DNA of 64,000 nt from Dolomedes plantarius (GCA_907164885.2 OU015492.1:196788460-196852459); one strand, 5' to 3'; counted from the stretch's first letter, positions 38,454 through 51,287 are shown. Made by a program: numbers and translations. The notes: a model not told the origin generated them from the letters alone.

Positions 38454-39131
38454 TTAAGCTGGTGTCAAACCTTTCTATATGATACTTGCTAGGCAAGAAT
38501 CACATGACGTCTTCTTAATGTCATTAGATGACACCGTGAAATCAGCACTTACACGCCGGACACAAGTATTACGATGTAATGTAGCATGAGAGACAATCGA
38601 GGTTAGATGAACCGTAACTAAAAAAATATTATTTTGATGGGAATATATCCTTAGAAACACATTCCATTTACATCTAGTATAGTTGTTAGAAGGAAGTGAC
38701 TTGCGAATTTTCTTTTAATTTTTTTTTTGAAAATTTATTTTGTTTTTGGAATATATCGAGTGGTGAATTTTATTAGTTACAAGATTACATTATTGTCGAC
38801 AAAAACAATAGAAAGCTACAACGGACATTAAAAGCAATTGAAATTCAAAAGAAACCACTGAAAATATGAATAATCAAGCTGGATAGCATCCTGTGGATCG
38901 TACCTCTATCACTACGCAAAGTACGGAATCCAAAGCCCGGCGTATAATAATTGCATTAAACACGCAAATTATGCATCCAGTAGAGTGTATTATGAAATAT
39001 TTTGTAATAACATTTCTTCTTTTAAGAAATTCTGGACGTAAAGTTCAGCGGAAACCACCGATGGCCCACAAGGCCTAGAGGGGGAGGATACGAGAGAAAA
39101 TTTTATTTCTTTATATAATGACTATATAAAA

Positions 39132-39136
<5 letters not shown>
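38454..39136. other. AT-rich intergenic, nothing recognised
   Basis: No termini or supported frames. A (TA)n tract occupies 39137-39177 and abuts the next element. Confidence 0.6.
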
Positions 39137-39177
<41 letters not shown>

Positions 39178-39182
<5 letters not shown>

Positions 39183-40738
39183 AGTATGCCGAATATGAGA
39201 CCTTGCCCAATATGAGACCCCAGCTTATAGGACGTATCAAGTACTGCCGCCTGGCGACTGGAGCGTAAAACAGTAGTCTATTGCATCATTCGTAATCGGT
39301 GAGTCAGTCGAGTGTTTGCAAGCACACACAAGGTTTCAGTATTCTTTTTCCTGAATGTGTGCCCGTCGACTTTTTTGCATCACCATTTTCATTGGCTGTT
39401 TTCACCTTCAAGGCCAGACTCTTATTAAAACTGTTAGTATTGGATAGGTTAGTATTGGATAGGTAAATGTGGAGTGTAAACACGCCTGTTTATTTTTAAG
39501 CTAACGTCAATCCTAACCTAAAAAATTCGTTGGCGTGTTCAACAATATGGTCGTGCCCAATATGAGACCCCAAAGCATGCTAAATATGAGATAGGGTCTC
39601 ATATTTGGCATTTTAATTTTCACTCTCACAGGATTGTTTCCTCTGAATATGTAGATGCAATGGCACTCAGGCGAAATCCACAACCATGCAGCAGTACCGA
39701 CAATGTGGAAGGAATTGATCAAACAACAAGTTCAAAAAAGTTCTTAGTGAATCCTGAAGAAATAAATCCCTTACTTACGTTACCTGAGAAAAACACCTCG
39801 AAACCAAGTAGGGCCCGTAAAGCCGAAATTATCACATCATCGCCCTATAAAAATAAATTGATTGATAGCATTTATAAAAAAACTGCAGCATATTCGAAAA
39901 AACTTTCTTTCCGACAAGAAAAAAAAGAATATACTTAAAAGATAAGAAATCAAAGGATAAACAACGAAAAGGAGATCAAGATAAAAAAGTAAAGCAAAAG
40001 GAACCAATAAAGGGAAATGGAAAAGGCAAAGAGGTCCCTACAGGAAGGGGAAAAATTAAGGATGGATAAAAATGCAACAATTTTCAAAAACTGAGAATGA
40101 ATAAGCCTAATTATAGCTATGATGATCTCAGCTCAATTGAAGATGATGAAAACTTTCTCTCCATGACAGTATTGATGATAGCATTGATGAAAATGACGCT
40201 GAATACCTTTTATGTGAGTGTTTATTTTCAGAATACAAACGGGGAGAGAAGTGGCGTCAATGTAGAAAGTGTTTCAGGTAGACCAATGAAGATTGTGAAG
40301 AAGGCGAACTTTTTATTTGTAAACAATGTAAAAAGTTTGAATCAAAAACAAAAAATAAACAAAACCTGTAGTGTAAACCTACCAATTTTTTTAAAATGTC
40401 ACTTTTCTTTTTCACCTATTAGTGTATATAGGTAACTGTTATCTAATTATTGTGTGCAGTTTTGTTTTTTACGAACTTTTCAGTAATTCTAATTCCTTTT
40501 CAGAGTTATAGAATGGGGGTCTCATATTAGGACTACTTTTTTCAGACCCCAAAAAGTGGAACACTTGTGTTTTTATTTTCATACAAGAAAATTGTAAGGT
40601 TATTTTCCTTTTTTGTCATTGTTATATGTAGTAAAATATATGCATTAAAAGGATATCAAGTTGCAACAACAATCCCTCACTTACTTTCCTAGTTATATAC
40701 GAAAATCAAACGGGGTCTCATATTCGGTATACTTACCC
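39178..40738 (+). mobile_element. pogo/Tigger-type derivative with transposase C-terminal remnant
   Basis: The left end is TA|GGGTAAGTATGCCGAATATG. The right end reverse-complements to GGGTAAGTATACCGAATATG and is followed by TA. The TIR match extends about 25 bp with one difference. The motif tatgagacc recurs several times inside the left end. At 1561 bp it is shorter than a full Tigger, and it carries only the 3' part of a transposase. Confidence 0.88.
39660..40345 (+). pseudogene. Tigger-like transposase C-terminal fragment (tail with zinc-binding end)
   Basis: The frame at 39660-39938 contains FLVNPEEINPLL and ITSSPYKN, typical of the linker after the DDE domain in pogo/Tigger/jerky-type transposases. 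It is followed by a lysine-rich low-complexity stretch. After frameshifts, 40195-40340 reads LLCECLFSEYKRGEKWRQC, one in-frame stop, then CEEGELFICKQC: the PHD-like Cys-rich end found on many such transposases. The DNA-binding and DDE domains are absent, so no activity is expected. Confidence 0.75.
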
Positions 40739-40869
40739 TATATACACAGTTTTTTTAAAAATCAAGATTCATAATTTCAATTTAAAGCATTTACTTTTTG
40801 ATGCATCTGCTGAACCAAAATCTCTTTAAATATACTGAAGAGCTAAAAGAAATCTGGTACACCTGCTTA

Positions 40870-41443
40870 ATATCGTGTAGGGCCCCCACGAGCACGCAAG
40901 TACTGGAACACGACATGGCATAGACTCGATTAATGTCTAAAGGTATCCTGAAGACAATTTTCACCATGAATTTTGCAAGGCAGTCCACAAAACGGGGGTG
41001 GGGTGGAGACCTCTTCGGAACAGCACGTTTCAAGGCATCCCAGATAAGGTCAATAATGTTCATGTTTGCGGATTTAGGTGCGAAATGAAAGTGTATAAGC
41101 CAGAAGAGTGATCCTGGAGCCACTCAGTAGCAACTCTCGATGAGTGGGGTGTCACATTGTCCTGCTGGAATTGTCCAAGTACATCGGAATGCACAATCGA
41201 CATGAATGGGTGTAGCTGATCGGACAGGATACTTATGCACCCATCAACTGTCATAGTCGTCTATAGACGTATCAAGGGTTTCATATCACACCAATTGCAC
41301 ACGTCCCATACCGTCACAGAGGCTCCACCAGCTTGAAAAGTCCCCGGTTGACATGTACTGTCCATGGATACACGAGGTTCTCCCTACCCATACAAATCCA
41401 TCCGCCCGATACAATTGGAAACGAGACTCGTCAGACCAGGGTA
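40870..41443 (-). pseudogene. Tc1-like transposase, DDE block
   Basis: On the minus strand the block opens with WSDESRFQLYRADG (first catalytic Asp region), then GQYMSTGDFSSWW. FQQDNVTPHSSRVATEWLQD follows (second Asp region), and NIIDLIWDALKRAVPKR stands where Tc1 proteins have N-P-I-E-x-x-W-D, so the third acidic residue appears replaced by Asp. The end reads VYAMSCSS...ARGGPTRY through frameshifts. Stops separate the pieces. Confidence 0.8.
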
Positions 41444-41458
41444 CGTGTTTTCAGGTCC

Positions 41459-42053
41459 ATGTCGCTGGCCCGGTACTTATGGAATTTCGAGTTGAAACTT
41501 TCACAAAAATTCGTACCTAATTAGTACCAATTAGTACCAAAATATTAGAATTAGTACCTATGAGGATCTCGAGTTATAGCGTATTCCATTCTGCCGGGCC
41601 AGAGACAATCATGTCGCTTCCAAGCCAGACGCTTTGGAATTTCGAGTTGAAACTTTCACAAAAATTAGTACCTAATTAGTACCAAAATATTAGAATTAGT
41701 ACCCATCAGGATCTCGAGTTACAGCGTGTCCGATTCTGCCGGGCTACCATGTCGCTGGCCCGGCACTTTTGGAATTTCGAGTTGAAACTATCACAAAAAT
41801 TAGTACCCAATTAGTACCAAATAGCACCAAAATATTAGAATTAGTACCCATCAGGATCACGAGTTATAGCGTATTCGAATGTGCTGGGCCAGCAAATATC
41901 ATGTCGCTCCATAGCCAGACGCTTCGGAATTTCGAGTTGAACCTTTCACCAAAAATTAGTACCTAATTAGTACCAAAATATTAGAATTAGTACCCATCAG
42001 CATCACGAGTTATAGCGTATTCGAATCTGCCGGGCTACAGTGACGCTGGCTGG
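41459..42053 (+). repeat. Left arm: dimeric higher-order tandem repeat
   Basis: Units start with atgtcgct at 41459, 41611, 41749 and 41901. Units 1 and 3 begin atgtcgctggcccgg; units 2 and 4 have atgtcgctYccaYagccaga-like starts. The shared core is ggaatttcgagttgaa, then cacaaaaattagtacc..., atcaggatc and gagttatagcg. The real repeat is therefore an A-B dimer of about 290 bp, present twice. Confidence 0.9.
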
Positions 42054-42215
42054 GTTAATGCAACTCACAGCAAACGACTGGTGTAAGAGAGTCAAATAAC
42101 TTATGGGTCTTTCTCAAATAATTGGCAATTTGGAGTCCCGAACATTTAGAAATAAAAAATCTCAAACTCGCGCCTTTTTTCAAACTCGCGCCTGTCATCC
42201 CTCCACAGCTGTTAA

Positions 42216-43220
42216 CCCGAGAGCACTCGCGCCCAATTTCGAACACAAGAACTCGCTCCGGGTATCTCATACCCTAGTTCATTTCTGCTATTTAAATATC
42301 AATTAATATTGTTTATATGCAAACCTTACGTAACTAAAGAACATAAGATAATAAATTAAAGATTTTTAGTGAATTTTAATAATGCTTACATTTTTATAGA
42401 CAATTTTTACAAACTACATACTGATGTTCAACACAGACATTTTTCCCATTTTTGGCACATAAACTTTGTTTTTCAGTACTTATTACTTGGGCAAATTTAA
42501 CATCGTTTATATTTTGTCTTGAGTTTTTTGCGGGCGGTTCATTATTAGTGATTTCCAGTTCCATTGAAGGGCTTGAATAAGTTGTTTTTGTTTGAGGCAC
42601 CATCATATTTAGCATGTTGCTATTGAAGAGAACATTCCATGCATCTAGGGGAGAAGCGACATCTCTTGAATAATTTGTATTACCTGGAAGCTTGATAATT
42701 ACGTTCCTTGAAGGCTTTCTTACATTTTGCCGGTATTTTTTCTTCAGCCATTTTGTAATTTTATCTTTACCAATATAAAATTCGGCTGTTGACAGTGAAC
42801 CTTTATCTTCGGTTTCTGTCTCAATTTCAGTAGAAGAATCGTGATTGCTACAGTATTCTCCATCCTCAGAGGTATCATTATCTTGGGATAAAGCTTCATT
42901 ATCACTAGAAACCGTCTCTAAAAGGTGTCGCAGTTGATTTATTTCCTCGTCGTAATTCAAAAATCGCGCCATGATGCACTAAACTGACAGAAAAAAGGAA
43001 AGATCTGACTGACGCGAGGACTCGAATGGGTATGACATACCCGTAGAAATATTTTTCTCAAAATCTATTTATTGAGGAGACTTAGTTTTTACCCCGCTGA
43101 AAGAATGTGACCTTGAATACAGCTACACGAAATTTCGTCCTAATCCGATAAGAAGAAAATAACAAAAACATTGAATGAAAATGGATTGGGTATGTTATAC
43201 CCGGTGCGAGTTCTCGCGGG
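42216..43220 (-). mobile_element. piggyBac-type deletion derivative
   Basis: Bounded by TTAA (42212-42215 and 43221-43224). The ends are CCCGAGAGCACTCGCGCC and, reverse-complemented, CCCGCGAGAACTCGCACC: the CCC start and TTAA target of piggyBac. At 1005 bp it is about half the autonomous size and carries one open frame on the minus strand. Confidence 0.88.
42394..42972 (-). CDS. piggyBac-like transposase with internal deletion, open frame of 192 aa
   Basis: The frame starts with ATG at 42972 and is uninterrupted. Residues 1-60 are acidic and Ser/Glu-rich, typical of piggyBac N-termini. Residues about 64-120 (FYIGKDKITKWLKKKYRQ, then PGNTNYS...PLDAWNVLFN) match the start of the conserved transposase region. 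The frame then jumps after MMVPQTKT to a C-terminal tail rich in Cys and His (CAKNGKNVCVEHQYVVCKNC), the zinc-binding end that binds transposon DNA. The whole catalytic DDD core is missing, so it cannot catalyse transposition. The open frame could be chance survival of a young deletion derivative, or a product that binds piggyBac ends and interferes with transposition; the latter is inference. Confidence 0.65.
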   Translation of the reverse strand: MARFLNYDEEINQLRHLLETVSSDNEALSQDNDTSEDGEYCSNHDSSTEIETETEDKGSLSTAEFYIGKDKITKWLKKKYRQNVRKPSRNVIIKLPGNTNYSRDVASPLDAWNVLFNSNMLNMMVPQTKTTYSSPSMELEITNNEPPAKNSRQNINDVKFAQVISTEKQSLCAKNGKNVCVEHQYVVCKNCL

Positions 43221-43224
43221 TTAA

Positions 43225-44084
43225 CAAAATGATCAGCTAAACTGCGCATTTTGTACTACCAAGTGCAAACAACATATTTCATCTCATCTGGCCATCTATT
43301 GGAAATTTATGATTTCTTTTTCAATGGGCATTTTTATTTTACGTGGATAGTGTTATTTTAAGATTACACCACCAGAAAAACTAAAAAATGTATTGAATTT
43401 AAAACGCACTCTATGTTTCAAAAAATATAAATATAAAATATAAATATTATTTTATTTAATTTCTTTATTATAACAGCAAGAAGCTGTCTGGGCAATTTTT
43501 TCTCCTAGATCCGTAAGATATAGAACTGAAAATACAATCGTACTACCTTTAAAATTACGATTATTATTACTAATTATTACTATGAATTAAATGAGGAAAT
43601 GCTAGTCTAACGCCTGCTAACTCAGTTAACAGATGTTTAGAAATAATCTACAGTTAAAAGTCGCTTAAACATAGAGTTGAGTTGCAGAAACTTCAATTAA
43701 AAAAAATTGTTATTAAATTAATAATACAGCTTTGAAATTATAATCCACCGTTAAATAGTTGCAAGAATCCCGATTGAAAGTTAATGGGCTGTTATGCCCC
43801 AGTTATTGTAAAGGACCCGGAGACAAGCTTTAAATCTTTATTAAATTTAATCAAGACAGGCTGATAATGTTGTTGAACAAATCAGCAAGAGCTTTCTAAT
43901 AAATTTATTTGTAAAATCTCTATCAAAATCAAAAATAGTCGATTTTATTTTATAGTAATTCAATTCCGCGGTGCGAAACAGTATTATAAACGGTTTAAGG
44001 TTAATATGACAGTGAATTAAATTAAATATATGAAAAAGCAAATTTTGTTGCAAAGGGGTTCAAACTGCTCCGACATTTCACCTA
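43225..44084. other. AT-rich interior of foldback-like element
   Basis: No gene recognised. A 68-codon minus-strand frame (43847-44053) reads as AT-rich noise. Confidence 0.5.
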
Positions 44085-44577
44085 CAATTTTGGGGCTTAG
44101 GGCTATTTCTCGTATTTAGCGTAATTGTAGCCTCGGGCTTAGAAGCGACATGATTGTGGCTGGCCCGGCAGTATTGAATACGCTACAACTCGTGATCCTG
44201 ATGGGTACTAATTCGAATATTTTGGTACTAATTGGTACTAATTAGGTAGTAATTTTTGTGAAAATTTCAACTCGAAATTCCAAAAGTGCCGGGCTAGCGA
44301 CATGGTAGCCCGGCAGGTTCGGACACGCTATAACTCGCGATCCTGATGGGTACTAATTCTAATATTTAGGGAATAATTAGTACTAATTAGGTACTAATTT
44401 TTGTGAAAGTTTCAACTCGAAATTCTAAAGCGTCTGGCTTGGAGGCGACATGATTGTCGCGGGCCCGGAAGAATCGAATACGCTATAACTCGTGATCCTG
44501 ATGGGTACTAATGAGGTACTAATTTTTTTGAAAGTTTCAACTCGAAATTCCAAAAGTGCCGGGCCAGCAACATGGAC
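44085..44577 (-). repeat. Right arm: inverted tandem repeats
   Basis: The same repeats as the left arm in reverse complement. Unit edges (gcgacat) are near 44151, 44300, 44450 and 44573. The outermost unit has lost part of its gtacc-rich segment. Confidence 0.88.
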
Positions 44578-44588
44578 CTCGTGTTTCC

Positions 44589-45120
44589 AGCCATCAACAG
44601 TACAGCAGAGGTATTGGCAGGTCCAGACGAGGCGTAAAGCTTTACGCTGGACCTGCGAGGACCTGGTCGTCTGGACCTGCGAGGTGTACTGTTCTTGACT
44701 GTACGAGGCCGTACAGTCAAGAACAGTACACAAGTGGGCCTGCGGCTCCGAAAGCCCATAACATTGACGGTCCGTTGAACAGTTCACACACTGACACTTG
44801 TTGATGCCCCAGCATTGAAATCCGCTTCAATTCGAGGAAGTGTTGCACGACTATCTCGTTTAAGGATTTTTGTCAGTCGTCGACGGTCCCGTTCATTCAA
44901 GGTCTTTTTCCTGCTTCACCGCTGTCGGAGATTTGATGTTATACCGGATACCTTATATTTACGATACACTCGTGAAATGGGCGTGAGTGAAAATCCAAAT
45001 TGCATCACTACCTCGGAGATGCTTTATCCCATCTATTGGACTCCGACTATAATACCACTTTGAAAGTGCCATAAATCGTGATAACCTGCCATTGTAGCAG
45101 CAGGAACCGATCTAACAGTT
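44589..45120 (-). pseudogene. Tc1-like transposase, N-terminal block
   Basis: Minus-strand translation gives a paired helix-turn-helix N-terminus: SISEVVMQFGFSLTPISRVY, later LNERDRRRLTKILKRD and VRTVQRTVNVMGFRSRRPT. These are hallmarks of Tc1 transposase DNA-binding domains. At least one in-frame stop occurs upstream. After RRPT the sequence contains palindromic extra DNA (44617-44731) before KALRLVW, and the block is cut at the foldback insertion (44588). Confidence 0.8.
44617..44731. repeat. Nested perfect palindromes inside Tc1 transposase
   Basis: A perfect 21-bp stem pairs 44684-44704 with 44711-44731 around a 6-nt loop (core gtactgttcttgactgtac). A 14-bp inverted pair (gcaggtccagacga) lies at 44617-44630 and 44667-44680, with gcgtaaagctttacgc between. 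The 14-mer ctggacctgcgagg occurs twice directly (44647-44660, 44671-44684). Related transposases have only a short linker here, so this is added DNA. Confidence 0.9.
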
Positions 45121-45232
45121 TCGCCAGACACCTGTGATCTTATATAGGCACTGCCGACCACATTGCGTTACTCTGATTGGTTTCATTTGTCTTACTAGCA
45201 TATGCACACCTGTTTTTTGGCTCTTCAGTGTA

Positions 45233-46740
45233 TCTTCATCACTTTTTCTTGCACGAAAGTTTTCTAATCAGATTGTCGTTATTATTATTTTCAAAAGAAT
45301 AATTTTTTCAGAATAATATTTTCTTCCAGAGAAAATATTTTTAGAATTTTCAGTCTAAAATAAAAATTTGGACGACAGTTTTAGGAAGATTCAACTAAAG
45401 AACGATGTACAAAATAATGATTCCTTTAAAGAAGTTGCAGGATTATATTCACTTAAATTTTTTTATATTATTTTAAGGATGTTAAAACAGGAAAAAATGT
45501 ACTCCGAGATTAATTGTCTTAAAATATGCGTCTACCGTAGACTACATAGTACAGTACAGCATAAAAATGTTCTACTTGAAACTGTAATCAATGCACAAAC
45601 ATGCGGTATATTTTAATTCTCTTAAAAAGCTTTACATTAAGTTTTTAGCCAAGAAATATAATAACTGCTTTATCAATAATTTATTGCCTCCTTTACTAAT
45701 AGATTATGTGTGGGATATGTTAAAACGTTGCAGCGACCTTTCAGCGTGTAAATTGTGAAAACAGCTGCAGAACATCGTTGTAAATCCTCCCGCAAATTGC
45801 CGTACCAAATGTCGTCCGCGCTCTGTTAGATGCGAGGCCTTAACACATTCTCTGTCATCATAGATGCATTAGGTGTTTGTCCAGGAGCGAAGCAGAAATA
45901 ATAGGTAGTGATCATTATAAATAGTTTATTGCCCTTAAAAAATGCAAAAATAAACACGTTTTCAAAAATAAAATTGAAAACTGAAAGTAACCTACCAGTG
46001 ACATGACCTTTAAATGGTTTTCGTTATGAGCCACGTGGATCCCCGGTGGTCTCAGAAAAGAAAATTAATAAAACAAGTCACACGTAAAAACACTTCACAC
46101 ATGTATTGCACTTTGTTGGTACTTTTTTGCTCTTTTTTATGATCCCTTTTCCCTTTTTCTTTTTTTGTGTTTTCATAACACTCTACAATTCTGTTTCATT
46201 TCTTTCGATTTTGAGACGGTCTTTCTCGGAGTCTTTCTCGGATTTCTATTAGCACGTGTTTTTCTTTGATCACATCATTTTCTTTTTTATGGGTAAGCAC
46301 GTCTACTAAGGACCGATTCATGATGTTGATGTTTTAGCTCCTATTTCACTTAACATCATAGCTGCCATGTGGAGGCGGTGATGTTAAAAATTCGTCGGCA
46401 GGGAAGGCAACGCAACATAAACATTAAAATTTAGTATTCAAATTTTAATTTTTAATTGGACCATTTCGTATATACCTTTTCATAGATAAAGAATATTCCT
46501 CGTTGTCTTTATTAATTCTTATTACCGAGTGTTATTACATGTTATGAACACGTCACGGATATATAAATTTTCTCTCTATTAAATTTTGATAAGGATCTGC
46601 ATTCTTCTGAATACAAACCTGCTTTCTTCACATTACTTATTGATTATTATATTAAATGAATTATGTAGCACTTTATATGTCTTGGAATTTAAATTAATTT
46701 AGCAATAAATAATGCACTAATAGCTTTAAAAATATTAATT
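45233..46740. other. Intergenic with possible weak Tc1-like remnant
   Basis: Near 45690-45860 the plus strand reads DYVWDMLKRCS and, in another frame, PQIAVPNVVRALLDARP. This loosely resembles the end of a Tc1 transposase, but the match is too weak to call. A 41-codon minus-strand frame (46321 to 46196) starts MNRSLVDVLTHKKENDV and is charged; it may be chance. A pyrimidine-rich stretch lies at about 46110-46260. Confidence 0.3.
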
Positions 46741-46746
<6 letters not shown>

Positions 46747-46838
<92 letters not shown>

Positions 46839-46842
46839 GTGT
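46747..46842. repeat. (TA)n then (TG)n compound microsatellite
   Basis: About 21 TA units to 46788, then about 26 TG units with one interruption (gtgcgt). Confidence 0.97.
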
Positions 46843-47503
46843 ACATATTTAAGTAAAGAAATATACTGATTATCAAAATGTCCCTTCTTTTACAAAATCG
46901 AATAATTTGTAAAATTTTATGTCCTACATGTATTGCCTTAGTTTAAATGCTCTTATCTAGTTTTAATCTCTTTGAACTTCAAAGGCATACCTTTTGATGT
47001 AAACAGGATCATAAATTTTACCTTTGTGCAACTTCGAGTAAAAAGGAAAGCGGAGCGTTCTATAACTTCACTGAGCAAACAATTATTTTTAGACGAGTTC
47101 GGAATTATATTGTTCGGCTAAACGTTATACTATGTTGTTCAGCAAACAACTTTTAAAGGTCTTAATATAAATTATGCATACTTATGAAAACTGGAGGAAA
47201 GATAGTGATGCACAAAATATTAATTAAAAACTTATGTAATTTCATGCTTTTATCTGAACTTAATTTTAAGTGAATAATTGACGTCATTTCCGTTTTCATA
47301 GTTTAAAAGGAAATAAGTTAATAATTCTCTTTTGGGACTGATAACTAAACGACACATTTTTTCAATACCAGAGAAAGCTACTAGAATATATTTAGGGAAT
47401 TACAAAATATTTCCATTTATTAAAATTATATGAGGAACAAATTACTGAAATTTAATTATGTAATGCTTATATAAGATTTTTTCGACAGGAAATCGTTTTC
47501 TAG
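46843..47503. other. AT-rich intergenic, nothing recognised
   Basis: No termini, frames or repeats that I could support. Confidence 0.6.
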
Positions 47504-48192
47504 TCTATATATATAAAGCAGCTCCGTAACTGACTCATTCACTGACTGACTGACTGACATACAACGCACAGACCAAACCGCTGGACCTAAAGGGCTGAAA
47601 TTTTGCATGGCGATTATTCTTATAGTGTAGGGGTGCACTAAGAGAGCTTTTTGAAAAATTCTTTTTAGATTTTTTAAAATTAAATTTTTAAGCTGTTTTA
47701 GTAGCTTTTTTTAAGTTTGCATTTAAAATAATAATTTGAGGGTTATAAAATTTATATCACAAGAAAGATCATAAAATTTCCTTCAAAATGAAATTTTTTT
47801 CGAATTTTTACCTCCATTTCCTGATTTTTCGTGAATTTTTAAAGATTAATTTTTAGAATGCAATTGATTAAATGCTGATCACGTGATTTCTTTTTCTGGT
47901 ACTTTCAATAAATTTATCGTCACGTGCGTAACAACTAAATAGACAAAAAGAATAGTTTTTTATCTTTCTAATGCAGCAGACGATTGGATATTATCCCAAA
48001 AAAAATGCATATCCCTTACGATTTTTTTATAAATATATATATATAGACAGATATATATTTTACATCAATTGTATACATTGATCATCGCATTTATTATAAA
48101 TATATATATTTATTTTTTGGCATAAATTGCATACGTTGACCGTTGTATTTAATTTGAATGTACTCCGTAGCGAAGCGCGGGTTTTCAGCTAG
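47504..48192 (+). mobile_element. Non-autonomous Helitron, family 1, copy 2
   Basis: Starts TCTATATATATAAAGCAG and ends AGCGCGGGTTTTCAGCTAG. Collinear with 8851-9542 apart from small indels. The base before TC is g rather than A. The 60-codon minus-strand frame across its 5' end is not a gene. Confidence 0.88.
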
Positions 48193-49731
48193 TACTTATA
48201 TATTTTACAAATTTAAATAAACGTATGATTAAGGAGACATTGGACATTTTTTCTTAAATTTTCAATAGATTCTTTTAAAACTGGCTTGTATTACCAGCTA
48301 TCTTAAACCCATGGTCATAATTTGGTATGCATATATTGTAATTAATTTCAGTTGTAAAACTTTATTATTTTAAAGTAAGGTATTACTGCTAACGTAATTT
48401 AAAAGAAACCAAGCGAAATTCAAATCAATGTATTGTAAGATTTTATAAAATATTTTGGATGTATCAGAATAAATTTTAGAAAAATGAAAAAAAGAATAGA
48501 ATTAAAATATACTACAAGATGACTATAAAATAACATACTCGTATAAAATTTAGTGTTTATTTTAAAATACCCCATATTTATAAAGAGAATTTTCTTTTGT
48601 TTTCAAAGCTATATATTTATGTTCAAAATACCAAGAGTCATACAATAGCGGATAATATATTTTTCGCAAATTACATCTACATTTCGATTAGGCTTTTTAG
48701 CATACATTTATTACTGCAAACATAGTACAAATTATTAATTGAAACTGCTTGGTATTGATTAAAAATGTGCATGGTTACATTCATTTGGGTGATTAGCCCA
48801 AAACTTTCAGAAATGAGAAATAATATAAAAAATTTAAGTTGAATTACGTAATTTGACATATAAAATATATGAAGCAGGAAAACTATACTTAAGGCATGTG
48901 TATCAACATAATTAATTTTTATTAGTCATGTGCTGAATATTTAGTATTTCGAGTATGTTGTTACACTTAGCTCTGAGTTTTGAAAGCCCATTGTTTCCTT
49001 AAATTATGTTTATATTTTAAAAATAAAAATATTAAACTATTTAATATAAAATAATATAGATTTACAAAGTGTATATATCATTGAAAAAACGATAAAACGG
49101 GGAAATATGGTGTTAGAGAGGTAAAAAACCTAGAACGAAAGGTACATTACGGTACCTATTGTACGTTTAATACAGATGTTAAATTAAAAAATGTACAGTA
49201 TATTTAACTTCTTGACTTTTTCCTATTTTTCTTACCGTTATAGATTTCTGTATAAGAGAAACAAAGCTATTCAAACACAAAAGGAACAAATAATTGTACA
49301 ATGTTCAAAATACAAATTTAAAAAACCTCTACAGCAAAACTTAAAATTAAAACTCATATTCATATATATCTTCTGTTTCTTATTAAGCTGACAAAATGAA
49401 AATTAAGTATCGACGAAAACAGAGAACCCTTAAGACAAGCAACGAAGTAAATGGCTTCTAGTAATATTAATTGAACTAGAGAGCGTTTCCAAACACTAAT
49501 GATTTCTTACAACAAATTTGAGTATTTCACAGTTCACGAATGGAATGTCAATCAGTGTAATCTTTGACACAGTTAAGACATTTTCTATAATTTTTTTGTT
49601 TGCTTGTCTGGAAGTGAAAATATATTCGTTTACTAAACTATTCTCAAATAGTAGTTAATTCTTATACCTTGATAGAACATGCTTGAAGTTTATTTTTAAT
49701 AGAAACCCACATCAGCCCAAAAAGAAGTATA
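48193..49731. other. AT-rich intergenic, nothing recognised
   Basis: About 1.5 kb with only short noise-like frames. The stretch ttaaggagacattggaca near 48231 resembles the terminus of the palindromic family A, but no partner end was found. Confidence 0.55.

Positions 49732-51287
<1,556 letters not shown>

Larger units (their letters stand above)
41453..44579. mobile_element. Foldback-like element with tandem-repeat arms, inserted in Tc1 transposase
   Basis: The ends are AGGTCCATGTCGCTGGCCCG and its complement. The flanking 9-mers are cgtgttttc (41444-41452) and cgtgtttcc (44580-44588), a 9-bp target duplication with one change inside the Tc1 reading frame. The left arm (41459-42053) consists of four alternating repeats of about 152 and 138 bp; the right arm (about 44085-44577) holds about three in inverse orientation. 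This matches Drosophila FB-type or MULE-like elements in design. No transposase of its own was seen; the middle holds a piggyBac derivative and AT-rich DNA. Confidence 0.8.
40833..45230 (-). mobile_element. Tc1-like element (host of a nested stack)
   Basis: The left end is TA|TACTGAAGAGCTAAAAG. The right end reverse-complements to CACTGAAGAGCCAAAAAAC and is followed by TA (45231-45232). Without the 3127-bp insert and its 9-bp duplication it would be about 1.26 kb, the expected Tc1 size. The transposase runs on the minus strand in two blocks. It is not intact. Confidence 0.88.

Noticed and set aside
44425..44804. Several overlapping 68-120-codon frames on both strands
   Set aside because: They arise from the palindromes and foldback arm repeats; only the minus-strand Tc1 motifs are meaningful.
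45690..45860. Separate Tc1-like pseudogene
   Set aside because: Only a short VWDML-type match and a second out-of-frame stretch; too weak to list as a gene.
46196..46321. 41-aa charged small protein on the minus strand
   Set aside because: Short frames of this length are common by chance and nothing else supports it.
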